64,000 nt of DNA, from contig SAKE01000009.1 in NCBI GenBank assembly GCA_004017275.1, positions 1 through 64,000 of the forward strand, in the 5' to 3' direction. Under the pieces are notes generated by a model, which worked only from the letters and a program-made list of their open reading frames with translations, searched no databases and was not told the DNA's origin. The DNA comes from Mesorhizobium sp. Its GTDB lineage: Bacteria; Pseudomonadota; Alphaproteobacteria; Rhizobiales; Rhizobiaceae. Made by a program: the position numbers and the translations under genes. Shown here piece by piece: positions 8,896 through 17,531 of this stretch (the stretch's first letter is position 1; each line of letters begins with the position of its first letter).

Positions 8896-9836
8896 GCGCT
8901 GTCACCACGCCCGCCCGCCAGGCCTCCGGCGGCGTCAGCGTCAAGACCCTCAACCGCATCGTCATCTACGGGCTGCTGGCGCTGTTTGCGCTGTTCTACC
9001 TGATGCCGCTGTTCGTCATGTTGGTGACCTCGTTCAAGACCATGGACGAGATCCAGAACGGCAATATGCTGGCGCTGCCCAAGGCACCGACCTTCGATCC
9101 GTGGCTGAAGGCCTGGGGCGAGACCTGCGTCGGCCTCACCTGCGCCGGCATCAAGGGCTACTTCTGGAATTCCATCAAGATGGTGGTTCCGGCCGTGCTG
9201 ATCTCGACTATGCTCGGCGCGCTCAACGGTTATGTGCTGACCAAATGGCGCTTCCGCGGCGCGACGCTGGTGTTCGGGTTGATGTTGTTTGCGTGCTTCA
9301 TTCCGTTCCAGTCGGTGCTGCTGCCGATGGCAACGATCCTCGGCAGCCTCGGCCGCTTCGGCGTCACGCTGCAGAACTCGGTCGGAACGAGCTTCGGCCT
9401 CGGCAACCCGACGGTCAACCTTGTTTTCGTCCATGTCGTCTACGGGATCGGCTTCACCACGCTGTTCTTCCGCAATTACTACGAGGCGTTCCCGACCGAA
9501 CTGGTCAAGGCGGCGCAAGTCGATGGCGCATCCTTCTTCCAGATCTTCCGCCGCATCATGCTGCCGAATTCGATGCCGATCTTCGTCGTCACCGTGATCT
9601 ATCAGTTCACCAACATCTGGAACGACTTCCTGTTCGCCTCGGCTTATGCCGGCACAGGCGACGCGATGCCGATGACGGTGGCGCTCAACAACGTCGTCAA
9701 CACCTCGACCGGCGTCGTTGAATACAACGTCAACATGGCCGCCGCGATGATCGCGGCACTGCCCACCCTTCTCGTCTATGTGCTCGCCGGCCGCTACTTC
9801 GTGCGCGGTCTGATGGCCGGCGCCGTCAAAGGATAA
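8892..9836 (+). CDS. Carbohydrate ABC transporter permease (MalG type)
   Basis: 314 residues. Hydrophobic first segment (YGLLALFALFYLMPLFVMLV), then further membrane segments and an EAA loop, ELVKAAQVDGASFFQIFRR, near residues 202-220. It is the partner of the preceding permease in the heterodimeric channel. Only 4 bases separate its stop from the ATPase gene, which indicates one transcription unit. Confidence 0.92.
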   Translation: MSAVTTPARQASGGVSVKTLNRIVIYGLLALFALFYLMPLFVMLVTSFKTMDEIQNGNMLALPKAPTFDPWLKAWGETCVGLTCAGIKGYFWNSIKMVVPAVLISTMLGALNGYVLTKWRFRGATLVFGLMLFACFIPFQSVLLPMATILGSLGRFGVTLQNSVGTSFGLGNPTVNLVFVHVVYGIGFTTLFFRNYYEAFPTELVKAAQVDGASFFQIFRRIMLPNSMPIFVVTVIYQFTNIWNDFLFASAYAGTGDAMPMTVALNNVVNTSTGVVEYNVNMAAAMIAALPTLLVYVLAGRYFVRGLMAGAVKG

Positions 9837-9840
9837 TCTG

Positions 9841-10956
9841 ATGGCTTTTCTGGAAATTGATGGTCTGAGAAAGCGCTTCGGCCAGGTCGAGATCCTGAAA
9901 GGGATTGACGTCGAGCTCGAGAAAGGCGGCTTCCTGGTACTGGTCGGCCCGTCCGGCTGCGGCAAGTCCACGCTGCTTAACACCATTGCCGGCCTGGAGA
10001 CGATCACCTCCGGTGAGATCCGCGTCGACGGCCGCACCATCAATGATCTGCATCCATCGAAGCGCGACATCGCCATGGTGTTCCAGAGCTATGCGCTCTA
10101 TCCGAACATGACGGTGGCCGGAAACATCTCCTTCGGCATGGAAATGCGCGGCGTGCCGGCGGCGGAACGCCAGAAGGCCATCGACAAGGTGGCCAAAGTG
10201 CTGCAGATCGGCCATCTGCTGCAGCGCAAGCCGAGCCAGCTTTCGGGCGGCCAGCGCCAGCGCGTCGCCATGGGCCGGGCGCTGGTGCGCGACCCCAAGC
10301 TGTTCCTGTTCGACGAACCTTTGTCCAACCTCGACGCCAAGCTGCGCGTCGACATGCGCATCGAGATCAAGCGCCTGCATGCCACCACCGGCACCACCAT
10401 CGTCTACGTCACCCACGACCAGATCGAGGCGATGACGCTGGCGACCAAGATCGCTGTCATGCGCGACGGCGAGGTGCAGCAGTTCGGCACACCGGCCGAA
10501 ATCTATAACAACCCGAGCAATCTCTTCGTCGCCGACTTCATGGGCTCGCCGGCGATGAACCTGATCCCGGCGACGATCGGCACCAATGGCAACGCATTGT
10601 CCGTCGTCCTGCAGCGCGAGGCGCGCGAGCCGATCAACCTGCCGATGGCCAATGCGCCGGCGGGCCTGTCGGCATTCCAGGGCAAGCCGATCATCTTCGG
10701 CGTCCGCCCGGAAGCCCTGACCGATCCGGAAGGCGCCGAGCGCAACGCGTCGAACATCGCCACCGCGGACTGCCACATCGAGGTCGTGGAACCGGCAGGC
10801 TCGGACACCTTCGCCGTCACCAATCTCGGCGGCAAGGGCGTGGTAGCACGGCTGCGCGCCGACGCCAACATCCAGCCGGGCAGCAACACGCCGCTTGCCT
10901 TCAACCTGACCAAGGCGGTGTTCTTCGATCCGGCGACCGAAACCCGCATTCGCTGA
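9841..10956 (+). CDS. Sugar ABC transporter ATP-binding protein (MsmK/UgpC type)
   Basis: 371 residues. Walker A GPSGCGKST at 36-44, Q-loop VFQSYALYPNM, ABC signature LSGGQRQRVAMGRAL, Walker B LFLFDEPLSNLDAKL and the H-loop THD are all present. A C-terminal regulatory TOBE/MalK-like region follows (FGVRPEAL). It couples ATP hydrolysis to the two permeases. The gene lies 4 bases after the second permease and 5 bases before the first GMC oxidoreductase, so import and oxidation are co-expressed. Confidence 0.95.
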   Translation: MAFLEIDGLRKRFGQVEILKGIDVELEKGGFLVLVGPSGCGKSTLLNTIAGLETITSGEIRVDGRTINDLHPSKRDIAMVFQSYALYPNMTVAGNISFGMEMRGVPAAERQKAIDKVAKVLQIGHLLQRKPSQLSGGQRQRVAMGRALVRDPKLFLFDEPLSNLDAKLRVDMRIEIKRLHATTGTTIVYVTHDQIEAMTLATKIAVMRDGEVQQFGTPAEIYNNPSNLFVADFMGSPAMNLIPATIGTNGNALSVVLQREAREPINLPMANAPAGLSAFQGKPIIFGVRPEALTDPEGAERNASNIATADCHIEVVEPAGSDTFAVTNLGGKGVVARLRADANIQPGSNTPLAFNLTKAVFFDPATETRIR

Positions 10957-10961
10957 CGGCC

Positions 10962-12464
10962 ATGACAAATCCGGACATCGTCATCATCGGCTCCGGCATT
11001 GGCGGCGCCACGATCGCTTCCGGCCTTGCCGGCAGCGGCGCCTCGATCCTGATGCTGGAGCGCGGCGAGCTCTTGCCGACGACGCAGCATGCACGCGACA
11101 CGCGCTCGATCTTCGTCGACGGCCACTACCGGCCGAAGGAGATGTGGCGCGAGGCCGGCGGCGCCGCCTTCAATCCCGGCAACTACTACTATGTCGGCGG
11201 CAATTCGAAATTCTACGGCGCGGTGCTGATCCGCTACCGCAAGGAAGACTTCGCCGCCATGGAGCACTTTGGCGGCGTCTCCCCGGCCTGGCCATTTTCC
11301 TATGACGAATTCGAGCCCTGGTATTCGAAGGCCGAACAGCTGTTTCGCGTGCGTGGCGCGCTGGGCGAGGATCCGACCGAGCCGTTCCATTCGATCCCCT
11401 ACGCCTTCAAGCCGGTGCCCGACGAAGCCCCCATCGCCCGCGCCCGCGCCGAGCTGAGGGGCCTCGGCCTGCATCCGGCCTCGCTGCCGCTCGGTGTCGA
11501 CATCGAAACCTGGCTGAAGGAAGGCAAGACCGGCTGGGACGCGTTTCCCAACACCGGCCAGGGCAAGATCGACGCGCAAACGGGACCGCTGACGGCGGCC
11601 CTCGCCGACCGGAACATCAAGCTCGAAACCGGCGCCTACATCGATTATCTCGAAGCCTCGGCGGATGGCACGACGATATCAGCCATTCACTACCGGCAGA
11701 ATGGCGAGCTGAAGAAAGTATCACCGAAGCTGGTCATCCTGTCCGCGGGCGCGGTCAATTCCGCCGTCATCCTGCTGCGCTCGCCCTCTCCTGACGGCAA
11801 AGGGCTTGCGAACCGCTCCGACCAGGTCGGGCGCAATTTCATGAACCACAACTCCAGCGCCATGCTGGCAATCGACCCGCGCCGCCGCAACGATGCCGTC
11901 TACCAGAAGACCTTGATGCTGAACGACTACTATCTGTCCGACGGCAAGGGCGGCAAGCCGCTCGGCAACGTCCAGCTTCTCGGCAAGATCGACGGCAACA
12001 TGCTGAGGGCCAACGTCAAATACACGCCGAGATTCGCGCTCGATTTCATGGCTGGCCACGCCGTCGACTGGTATCTGATGTGCGAGGACCTGCCCGACCC
12101 CGAAAGCCGCATCATGGTCGACGGCAAGGACATCGTCATGCAGTGGCGGCGCTCCAATATGCAATCGCTCGACGGGCTGACCAAGGTGATGCGCGAAAAC
12201 TTCCGCGCCTGCGGTTATCCCATCGTTCTGTCGCGACCTTTCGACAAGCGTACGCCGTCGCACCAGTGCGGCACGGTCAAGATGGGCGACGATCCGGCCA
12301 CCGCGCCGCTCGATCCGTTCTGTCGCTCCTTCGATCACCGGAACCTGTTCGTCGTCGACGGCAGCTTCTTGCCGAACTCGGCCGCCGTGAACCCGGCGCT
12401 GTCGATTGCAGCCCAGGCGCTGCGCGTCGCCGCCCACATCCGCAAGACTGAGCTTTCATCATGA
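10962..12464 (+). CDS. GMC family FAD-dependent oxidoreductase 1
   Basis: 500 residues. The N-terminal FAD-binding Rossmann motif is IIGSGIGGATIASGL (about residues 7-21), followed by LERGE. The C-terminal GMC domain shows SHQCGTVKMG, with the likely catalytic His, and NSAAVNPALSIAAQAL. Such enzymes oxidise primary or secondary alcohols of sugars, polyols or choline-like compounds. It is well diverged from the second GMC enzyme at 13438, so the two probably act on different hydroxyls or substrates. No twin-arginine signal is seen, so it is probably cytoplasmic. It is co-transcribed with the sugar importer. Confidence 0.88.
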   Translation: MTNPDIVIIGSGIGGATIASGLAGSGASILMLERGELLPTTQHARDTRSIFVDGHYRPKEMWREAGGAAFNPGNYYYVGGNSKFYGAVLIRYRKEDFAAMEHFGGVSPAWPFSYDEFEPWYSKAEQLFRVRGALGEDPTEPFHSIPYAFKPVPDEAPIARARAELRGLGLHPASLPLGVDIETWLKEGKTGWDAFPNTGQGKIDAQTGPLTAALADRNIKLETGAYIDYLEASADGTTISAIHYRQNGELKKVSPKLVILSAGAVNSAVILLRSPSPDGKGLANRSDQVGRNFMNHNSSAMLAIDPRRRNDAVYQKTLMLNDYYLSDGKGGKPLGNVQLLGKIDGNMLRANVKYTPRFALDFMAGHAVDWYLMCEDLPDPESRIMVDGKDIVMQWRRSNMQSLDGLTKVMRENFRACGYPIVLSRPFDKRTPSHQCGTVKMGDDPATAPLDPFCRSFDHRNLFVVDGSFLPNSAAVNPALSIAAQALRVAAHIRKTELSS

Positions 12465-12474
12465 TCGGTCCGCG

Positions 12475-12636
12475 CCGCCCCTCATCCGCCTGCCGGCATC
12501 TTCTCTCCGTGAACGGGGAGAAGACTGCTAACCGCACCCACGGCGCTCCTTTGGCGATTGGCGAAGCCAGCTGCGACAGCGTCCTTCTCCCCGTCACTAT
12601 ACGGGGAGAAGTGCCCGGCAGGGCGATGAGGGGCAG
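12475..12636. repeat. Mosaic palindromic intergenic repeat, copy 1 (RIME-like)
   Basis: The stretch between the first GMC gene and the SDR is almost wholly inverted repeats. An outer pair is formed by GCCCCTCAT at the left and ATGAGGGGC at the right. Inside are two hairpins: CTTCTCTCCGT/ACGGGGAGAAG at 12500-12523 and CTTCTCCCCGT/ACGGGGAGAAG at 12584-12611. The left module recurs at 27519-27570. This matches the style of rhizobial intergenic mosaic elements (RIME). It may be transcribed as a folded spacer within the operon. Confidence 0.75.
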
Positions 12637-12663
12637 CGCCGACATCCGCAAGGCCAGCCTCCA

Positions 12664-13425
12664 ATGACCCGGCCTTCTGCCATCGTCACCGGCGGCGCGC
12701 GCGGCATTGGCCTCGCGTGTGCTCAAGCGCTGGCAGACAGCGGCTTCGACATTCTGATCACCGATCTTGCTGACCAAGCTCCAGACGAACTTGCCGCCGA
12801 CATCACCGCGCGCGGCGCAAAGTTCGCCTATGTGCGTTGTGACATCGCCAACCTCGACGACCATCCAGCCCTCGTCGCCGCCACCACGCGCGCCTTCGGC
12901 CGCATCGACTGCCTGGTCAACAATGCCGGGGTCGGCGCCGTGGTGCGTGGTGATCTGTTGGATCTCAAGCCGGAGAATTTCGACCGCATACTGGGCATCA
13001 ATCTGCGCGGTACCGTCTTCCTCAGCCAGGCCGTCGCCAAGGCGATGCTGGCTGCGCCAGGCGATCACCCGAAATCGATCATCACCATCACCTCGGTCAG
13101 CGCCGAAATGGCATCGCCTGAGCGGCCGGACTACTGCATCTCGAAAGCCGGGCTTTCGATGTGGGTGAAGAACCTGGCGCTGCGGCTGGCGCCCGAAAAC
13201 ATAGGCGTGTTCGAGGTCCGGCCCGGCATCATCCGTACCGACATGACCTCAGGCGTGACCGCCAAATATGACGCGCTGATCGATGGCGGTCTGGTGCCGG
13301 CCAAACGCTGGGGCGAAGCGTCAGATGTCGGCGCGGTGGTGGCGACGCTGGCCGGTGGCAAACTTGGCTTTTCGACCGGCTCGATCATCAATGTCGACGG
13401 CGCGCTCTCCGTGCCGCGGCTGTAA
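12664..13425 (+). CDS. SDR family oxidoreductase (3-ketoacyl-ACP reductase-like)
   Basis: 253 residues, classical short-chain dehydrogenase. The cofactor motif GGARGIGLACA is near residue 10, NNAG near residue 84, the catalytic Ser within ITSVSAE, and YCISK as the Tyr-x3-Lys active site. The ADSGFDILITDLAD region favours NAD(H). It lies between two GMC oxidoreductases; the second GMC frame starts 12 bases after its stop. It probably oxidises or reduces a secondary hydroxyl of the same substrate. Many SDRs in such operons are sugar or polyol dehydrogenases annotated loosely as FabG. Confidence 0.9.
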   Translation: MTRPSAIVTGGARGIGLACAQALADSGFDILITDLADQAPDELAADITARGAKFAYVRCDIANLDDHPALVAATTRAFGRIDCLVNNAGVGAVVRGDLLDLKPENFDRILGINLRGTVFLSQAVAKAMLAAPGDHPKSIITITSVSAEMASPERPDYCISKAGLSMWVKNLALRLAPENIGVFEVRPGIIRTDMTSGVTAKYDALIDGGLVPAKRWGEASDVGAVVATLAGGKLGFSTGSIINVDGALSVPRL

Positions 13426-13437
13426 GTGGACAACGTC

Positions 13438-15066
13438 ATGACCGACTACATCATCGTGGGTGCCGGTCCCGCCGGCTGCGTTCTGGCCAACCGCCTGAGC
13501 GAGGATTCTTCGAATTCGGTGCTGCTGCTGGAAGCCGGCGGCAAGGACTGGCATCCCTATATCCACATGCCGGCCGGCTTCGCCAAGATGACCAAGGGCA
13601 TCGCGTCATGGGGCTGGTCGACCGTGCCGCAGAAGCACATGAAGGATCGCGTCTTCTGGTACACGCAGGCCAAGGTCGTCGGCGGCGGCTCCTCCATCAA
13701 CGCCCAGATCTACACGCGCGGCAACGCCCGCGACTATGATGCCTGGGAGAGGGAAGAGGGTCTCGCCGGCTGGGGCTATCGCGACGTGCTGCCCTACTTC
13801 AAACGCGCCGAGAACAACCAGCGCTACGCCAACGACTATCACGGCGACCAGGGGCCGCTCGGCGTCTCGAACCCGATTTCGCCATTGCCGATCTGCGAAG
13901 CCTATTTCCGCGCCGGCCAGGAGATGGGCATTCCCTTCAATCCGGATTTCAACGGCGCCAGCCAGGAAGGCGTCGGCTACTACCAGCTGACCCAGAAGGA
14001 TGCCCGGCGCTCGTCCGCTTCCGTCGCCTATTTGAAACCGATCCGCGCCCGCAAGAACCTGACGGTCAGCACCGACGTGCTGGTGACCCGCATCGTCGTC
14101 GAAAACCGCCGCGCCATCGGCGTCGAGGTGGTCGACAAGCCAGGCGGCGAGAAGAAAATCCTGCGTGCCGAGCGCGAGGTGATCGTCTCGTCTGGCGCTA
14201 TCGGTTCGCCGAAACTCCTGATGCAGTCAGGCATCGGCCCGGCCGACCATCTTAAGGCGGTAGGCATCACGCCGGTGCACGATCTGCCCGGCGTCGGTTC
14301 CAACATGCAGGACCATCTCGATCTGTTCGTCATCGCCGAATGCACCGGCGACCACACCTATGACAACTACGCCAAGCTGCACCGCACGGCCTGGGCCGGC
14401 CTGCAATATCTGCTGCTGAAGAAGGGACCGGTGGCCTCCAGCCTGTTCGAGACCGGCGGCTTCTGGTACGCCGACCCGACCGCCGCCTCGCCCGACATCC
14501 AGTTCCATCTCGGCCTCGGATCCGGCATCGAGGCCGGCGTCGAGAAGCTGAACAATCCAGGTGTCACCCTGAACTCGGCCTTCCTGCGGCCACGCTCGCG
14601 CGGCACGGTGCGGCTGAAGAGCGCCGACCCGGTCGATCACCCGCTGATCGACCCGAACTACTGGTCCGATCCGTATGACCGCGCCATGTCGATCAAGGGG
14701 CTGCGATTGGCGCGCGAGATCATGCGGCAGAAGGCGCTTGCCCCTTACGTGCTGCGCGAAGTGCTGCCCGGCCCGTCGCTCGCCAGCGACGACGAACTGT
14801 TCGACTATGCCTGCCGCAGTTCCAAGACCGACCATCACCCCGTCGGCACCTGCCGTATGGGCCATGACGACATGGCTGTTGTGACGCCGGATCTCAGGCT
14901 GCGCGGCATCGAGGGCCTGCGGGTCTGCGATGCCTCGGTGATGCCGCGCGTCCCCTCCTCCAACACCAATGCGCCGACAATCATGGTCGGCGAAAAGGGC
15001 GCCGACCTGGTCCTTGGCCGCGAGCCACTGCCGCCGGCGGTGTTTTCCAGCAACCGGGCTGTTTGA
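13438..15066 (+). CDS. GMC family FAD-dependent oxidoreductase 2 (choline dehydrogenase-like)
   Basis: 542 residues. FAD motif YIIVGAGPAGCVLANRL at the N-terminus, GGGSSINAQIYTRG (GMC signature 1 region), SSGAIGSPKLLMQSGIGP (signature 2), and C-terminal HHPVGTCRMG with the catalytic His, then NAPTIMVGEKGADL. This is the BetA/alcohol dehydrogenase branch of the family. ATG 13438 gives the usual MTDYIIVGAGP start. A GTG at 13426, directly after the preceding stop, would add four residues and cannot be excluded. It probably oxidises an alcohol group of the imported compound and passes electrons to quinone or another acceptor. Confidence 0.9.
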   Translation: MTDYIIVGAGPAGCVLANRLSEDSSNSVLLLEAGGKDWHPYIHMPAGFAKMTKGIASWGWSTVPQKHMKDRVFWYTQAKVVGGGSSINAQIYTRGNARDYDAWEREEGLAGWGYRDVLPYFKRAENNQRYANDYHGDQGPLGVSNPISPLPICEAYFRAGQEMGIPFNPDFNGASQEGVGYYQLTQKDARRSSASVAYLKPIRARKNLTVSTDVLVTRIVVENRRAIGVEVVDKPGGEKKILRAEREVIVSSGAIGSPKLLMQSGIGPADHLKAVGITPVHDLPGVGSNMQDHLDLFVIAECTGDHTYDNYAKLHRTAWAGLQYLLLKKGPVASSLFETGGFWYADPTAASPDIQFHLGLGSGIEAGVEKLNNPGVTLNSAFLRPRSRGTVRLKSADPVDHPLIDPNYWSDPYDRAMSIKGLRLAREIMRQKALAPYVLREVLPGPSLASDDELFDYACRSSKTDHHPVGTCRMGHDDMAVVTPDLRLRGIEGLRVCDASVMPRVPSSNTNAPTIMVGEKGADLVLGREPLPPAVFSSNRAV

Positions 15067-15073
15067 AGGGAAC

Positions 15074-15388
15074 ATGAAGATGATCAGGCACTGTGTATTC
15101 GTCAAATTCCGCAATGATGTCGGTGTCGGTGAATACAAAGCGATCCATGCCGACCTCGAGGCGCTGCGACAGGTGATCGACGGCATGGACACAGTCCAGT
15201 TCAGCGCCAATGTCAGCCCAGAGCCGTTCGCACGCGGCTTCACCCACGGCTTCACCATCGATTTCCGCGATACCGCAGCGCGCGACGCCTATCTGGTGCA
15301 TGAGGCGCACCAGCGCGCCGGCGCACGGCTGGTGGCGGCCCTGGAAGGCGGCACAGAGGGGCTGATGGTGTTTGATCTCGAAATCTAG
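15074..15388 (+). CDS. Dabb family protein (stress-responsive A/B barrel)
   Basis: 104 residues with the Dabb pattern: IRHCVFVKFR at the start, a central VQFSANVSPEPFARGFTHGF and the later HEAHQ. Members form dimeric ferredoxin-like barrels. Some, such as olivetolic acid cyclase, act on polyketides; many bacterial ones sit in catabolic operons with unknown roles. The gene begins 7 bases after the GMC2 stop, preceded by GAAGGGAA, and closes the LacI operon. It may assist isomerisation of a reactive keto intermediate, which is inference. Confidence 0.85.
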   Translation: MKMIRHCVFVKFRNDVGVGEYKAIHADLEALRQVIDGMDTVQFSANVSPEPFARGFTHGFTIDFRDTAARDAYLVHEAHQRAGARLVAALEGGTEGLMVFDLEI

Positions 15389-15518
15389 ACCCCATCTTCA
15401 AGCCGCGTATCGAACCGACCGGTGACACACACCCGTCGCACCTTCCTTCCATTCCAGGTGGCGTTCGATCAAATGAGCCGCGCGAAAAAGTGACCACCGG
15501 TCTTCCCTGAATGGGCTG

Positions 15519-15632
15519 ATGGTTCCTCGCATCGCGCTGGCATTGTTCGCAGGCGTGGTCGCCGTCTGCATCATCGTCGTCATCCGCTTCAGTCCGGAAC
15601 GACGTGGCCAGTTGATGACGGTGCTCAATTAA
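15519..15632 (+). CDS. Possible 37-residue single-pass membrane peptide
   Basis: ATG 15519 opens a 37-codon frame with one clear membrane segment (ALALFAGVVAVCIIVVIRF) and a short basic tail, in the otherwise empty gap between the Dabb gene and the convergent EamA gene. The ribosome-binding site is weak, so it may be chance; its hydrophobic-then-charged pattern is what makes it worth listing. No family recognised. The rest of 15389-15640 shows nothing else convincing. Confidence 0.3.
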   Translation: MVPRIALALFAGVVAVCIIVVIRFSPERRGQLMTVLN

Positions 15633-15640
15633 GGGCGAAG

Positions 15641-16486
15641 TCAGCCGAGCCTGAGCGCGACGACACCCGCAACGATGCTGAGCGCGGCGGCACCGCGCCA
15701 GCCCGTCATCCTCTCGCCGAGCGCGAAGACCGAGATCAGCATGGCGAACAGGATCGAGGTTTCGCGCAGCGACGCCACCGAGGCAATCGGCGCCTTGGTC
15801 ATCGCCCACATGACGATCCAGTAGGCGGCACCGCTGAGCACGCCGGTGAACAGCCCCGCCTTCCAGTCGCGCGCCAGCACAGGCAGCGCCTTCGGCCCAC
15901 GGAAGATGACGCACAACACCAGCGCACCAAAAGCATCGCAGATGAACAGCCAGGCGGCATAGCTCTGCGCCGTGGCGGCAAGCCGAGCGCCGCTGCCGTC
16001 GGACAGCGTGTAGCTGGCAATGAAGATCGAGGTGCCGAGCGCAAAACCGACCGCTCGCAAATTGAGCTTCTCCAGATGCGCGCCGCCGCGAAACGACATC
16101 ACCAGCGTGCCGGCCGACAACAAAATGATGCCCAGAATGGCAAAGGGGCCGGGAATCTCGGCAACGACGAACATGCCGCCAAAGGCCGCCAGCAGTGGTG
16201 CGGTGCCGCGCGCCAGCGGATAGGTCTGGGCGAAATCGCCGGCCTTGTAGGCGCCGATCAGGAAGGTCCGGTAGCCCATGTGGAAAAACACGGAGGCGAT
16301 GATGTAGGGCCACACTTCCGCCCTCGGCACTTCGACGAAGGGCAGCACCACGAGTGCAGCAGCGCCCATGCCGAGCGTCATCAGCGTGATCGACAGGAAG
16401 CGGTCGAGATGAACCTTGACCAGCGCGTTCCAGATCGCGTGCATGGCGGCGGCGGCAAGCACTGCGAAGAAGACGAAAAGTGTCAT
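15641..16486 (-). CDS. DMT superfamily (EamA) transporter
   Basis: 281 residues, almost entirely hydrophobic, built from two EamA repeats of about five membrane segments each. The start is taken as MTLFVFFAVLAAAAMHAIWN, where the ATG overlaps the stop of the upstream phosphodiesterase gene (ATGA at 16483-16486). Longer in-frame starts would lie inside that gene. EamA proteins are inner-membrane exporters or importers of small metabolites; the substrate is unknown. The tight coupling to a phosphodiesterase gene suggests one operon but no obvious shared pathway. Confidence 0.88.
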   Translation of the reverse strand: MTLFVFFAVLAAAAMHAIWNALVKVHLDRFLSITLMTLGMGAAALVVLPFVEVPRAEVWPYIIASVFFHMGYRTFLIGAYKAGDFAQTYPLARGTAPLLAAFGGMFVVAEIPGPFAILGIILLSAGTLVMSFRGGAHLEKLNLRAVGFALGTSIFIASYTLSDGSGARLAATAQSYAAWLFICDAFGALVLCVIFRGPKALPVLARDWKAGLFTGVLSGAAYWIVMWAMTKAPIASVASLRETSILFAMLISVFALGERMTGWRGAAALSIVAGVVALRLG

Positions 16487-17385
16487 GGGGCGATGCCGGG
16501 CGTTTCGAGATCGATATCGACCCGCAGCGGGAAATGATCCGACGCCACCTCGCCGATGTCGGCGCTGATCGAGCGCACGCGCCCAGCCAACATGCCGCCA
16601 ACGAAGCAATGGTCGAGCCGGCGCTTCGTCAGCTTGCCGTCGATGGTCTTCACATGGGTGTGGAAATCCGCAGCCGGCTCGCTGGCGACGGCGGCGGCAT
16701 CGACAATGCCGTCGAGATAGGCAGCCCCGCGATGGTAGGGTGTGCTGCCGACGATGCGGCTATATTCGGCGCTGCCCGGCTCCATGTTGAAATCACCCAT
16801 CCAGATCGCCGCCGGCGGGTTCTCCGGCTCGGATTCGCCGCTGGTCCAGTTGCGCGTGGGCTCGTCGTCGACGCCGCTCCACGGCCCGCCATCGGACGGT
16901 GCCCGGCGGTGCTCGGCCAGGAGATAGTCGATCTGCTCCAGCCGCTCCTCGACCGCGATATGGGCGAGATGCAGCGACAACACGCGCACCGGGCCGGCCG
17001 GCGTGCGGATCATGCATTCGAGTGCCGCATTGCGGGTGTTGAGCGGCCGCAACGTGCGACGCATCGGCAACGCATGCAGCCGCGACCAGACGATCGGCAG
17101 TTTCGACAACACCATGGTGCCGAACTGACGGCGCCGATTGACCAGGCGACCGTCGCGCCTTTCGCTGGCATCCATGTCGAAGGCCGGGCCATAGACCCAG
17201 TGATAGTCGGGCAGGAGGCGGGAAAGCAGCTCCGGCTGGTCGTCGAAATTGCTGCGCTGCCAGTGCCGCTCGACCTCCTGCAGGGCAATGATATCGGCGC
17301 CGGCAACGATCCGCGCCGCGCGCGAAAGATCGTAGCGGCCGTCGCCCCCGAACCCGTACTGGATGTTGTAGCTGACCAGCTTCAT
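16483..17385 (-). CDS. Endonuclease/exonuclease/phosphatase (EEP) family hydrolase
   Basis: 300 residues. The fold motifs are visible in order: VSYNIQYG at the start, ADIIALQEVE with the metal-binding Glu (about residue 38), WMGDFNMEPGS with the Asp-Asn pair, and the terminal SDHFPLRVDI with the catalytic His. The family cleaves phosphodiester or phosphomonoester bonds of nucleic acids, lipids or inositol phosphates, and the sequence does not settle which. No signal peptide is evident. It is first of two overlapping genes, with the EamA transporter downstream. Confidence 0.88.
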   Translation of the reverse strand: MKLVSYNIQYGFGGDGRYDLSRAARIVAGADIIALQEVERHWQRSNFDDQPELLSRLLPDYHWVYGPAFDMDASERRDGRLVNRRRQFGTMVLSKLPIVWSRLHALPMRRTLRPLNTRNAALECMIRTPAGPVRVLSLHLAHIAVEERLEQIDYLLAEHRRAPSDGGPWSGVDDEPTRNWTSGESEPENPPAAIWMGDFNMEPGSAEYSRIVGSTPYHRGAAYLDGIVDAAAVASEPAADFHTHVKTIDGKLTKRRLDHCFVGGMLAGRVRSISADIGEVASDHFPLRVDIDLETPGIAP

Positions 17386-17531
17386 TGCTTATCCGGCTCA
17401 CTTTCGGTGATGGCAGTAGCGGTTCGGCGTATTGGTTGCAATGTGCAGGAGAACGACGGCGGCTTGTGCCAGACCTTCCCTGCCCGCATTCTGGGAAGAA
17501 AGCGCCGCGAGACGCCCATACAGCGGTCGTT

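Noticed and set aside
12475..12636. Palindromic stretch considered as a CRISPR array or terminator
   Set aside because: Repeats are inverted, not direct and evenly spaced, and lack a T-run; the second copy at 27519 shows an intergenic mosaic element.
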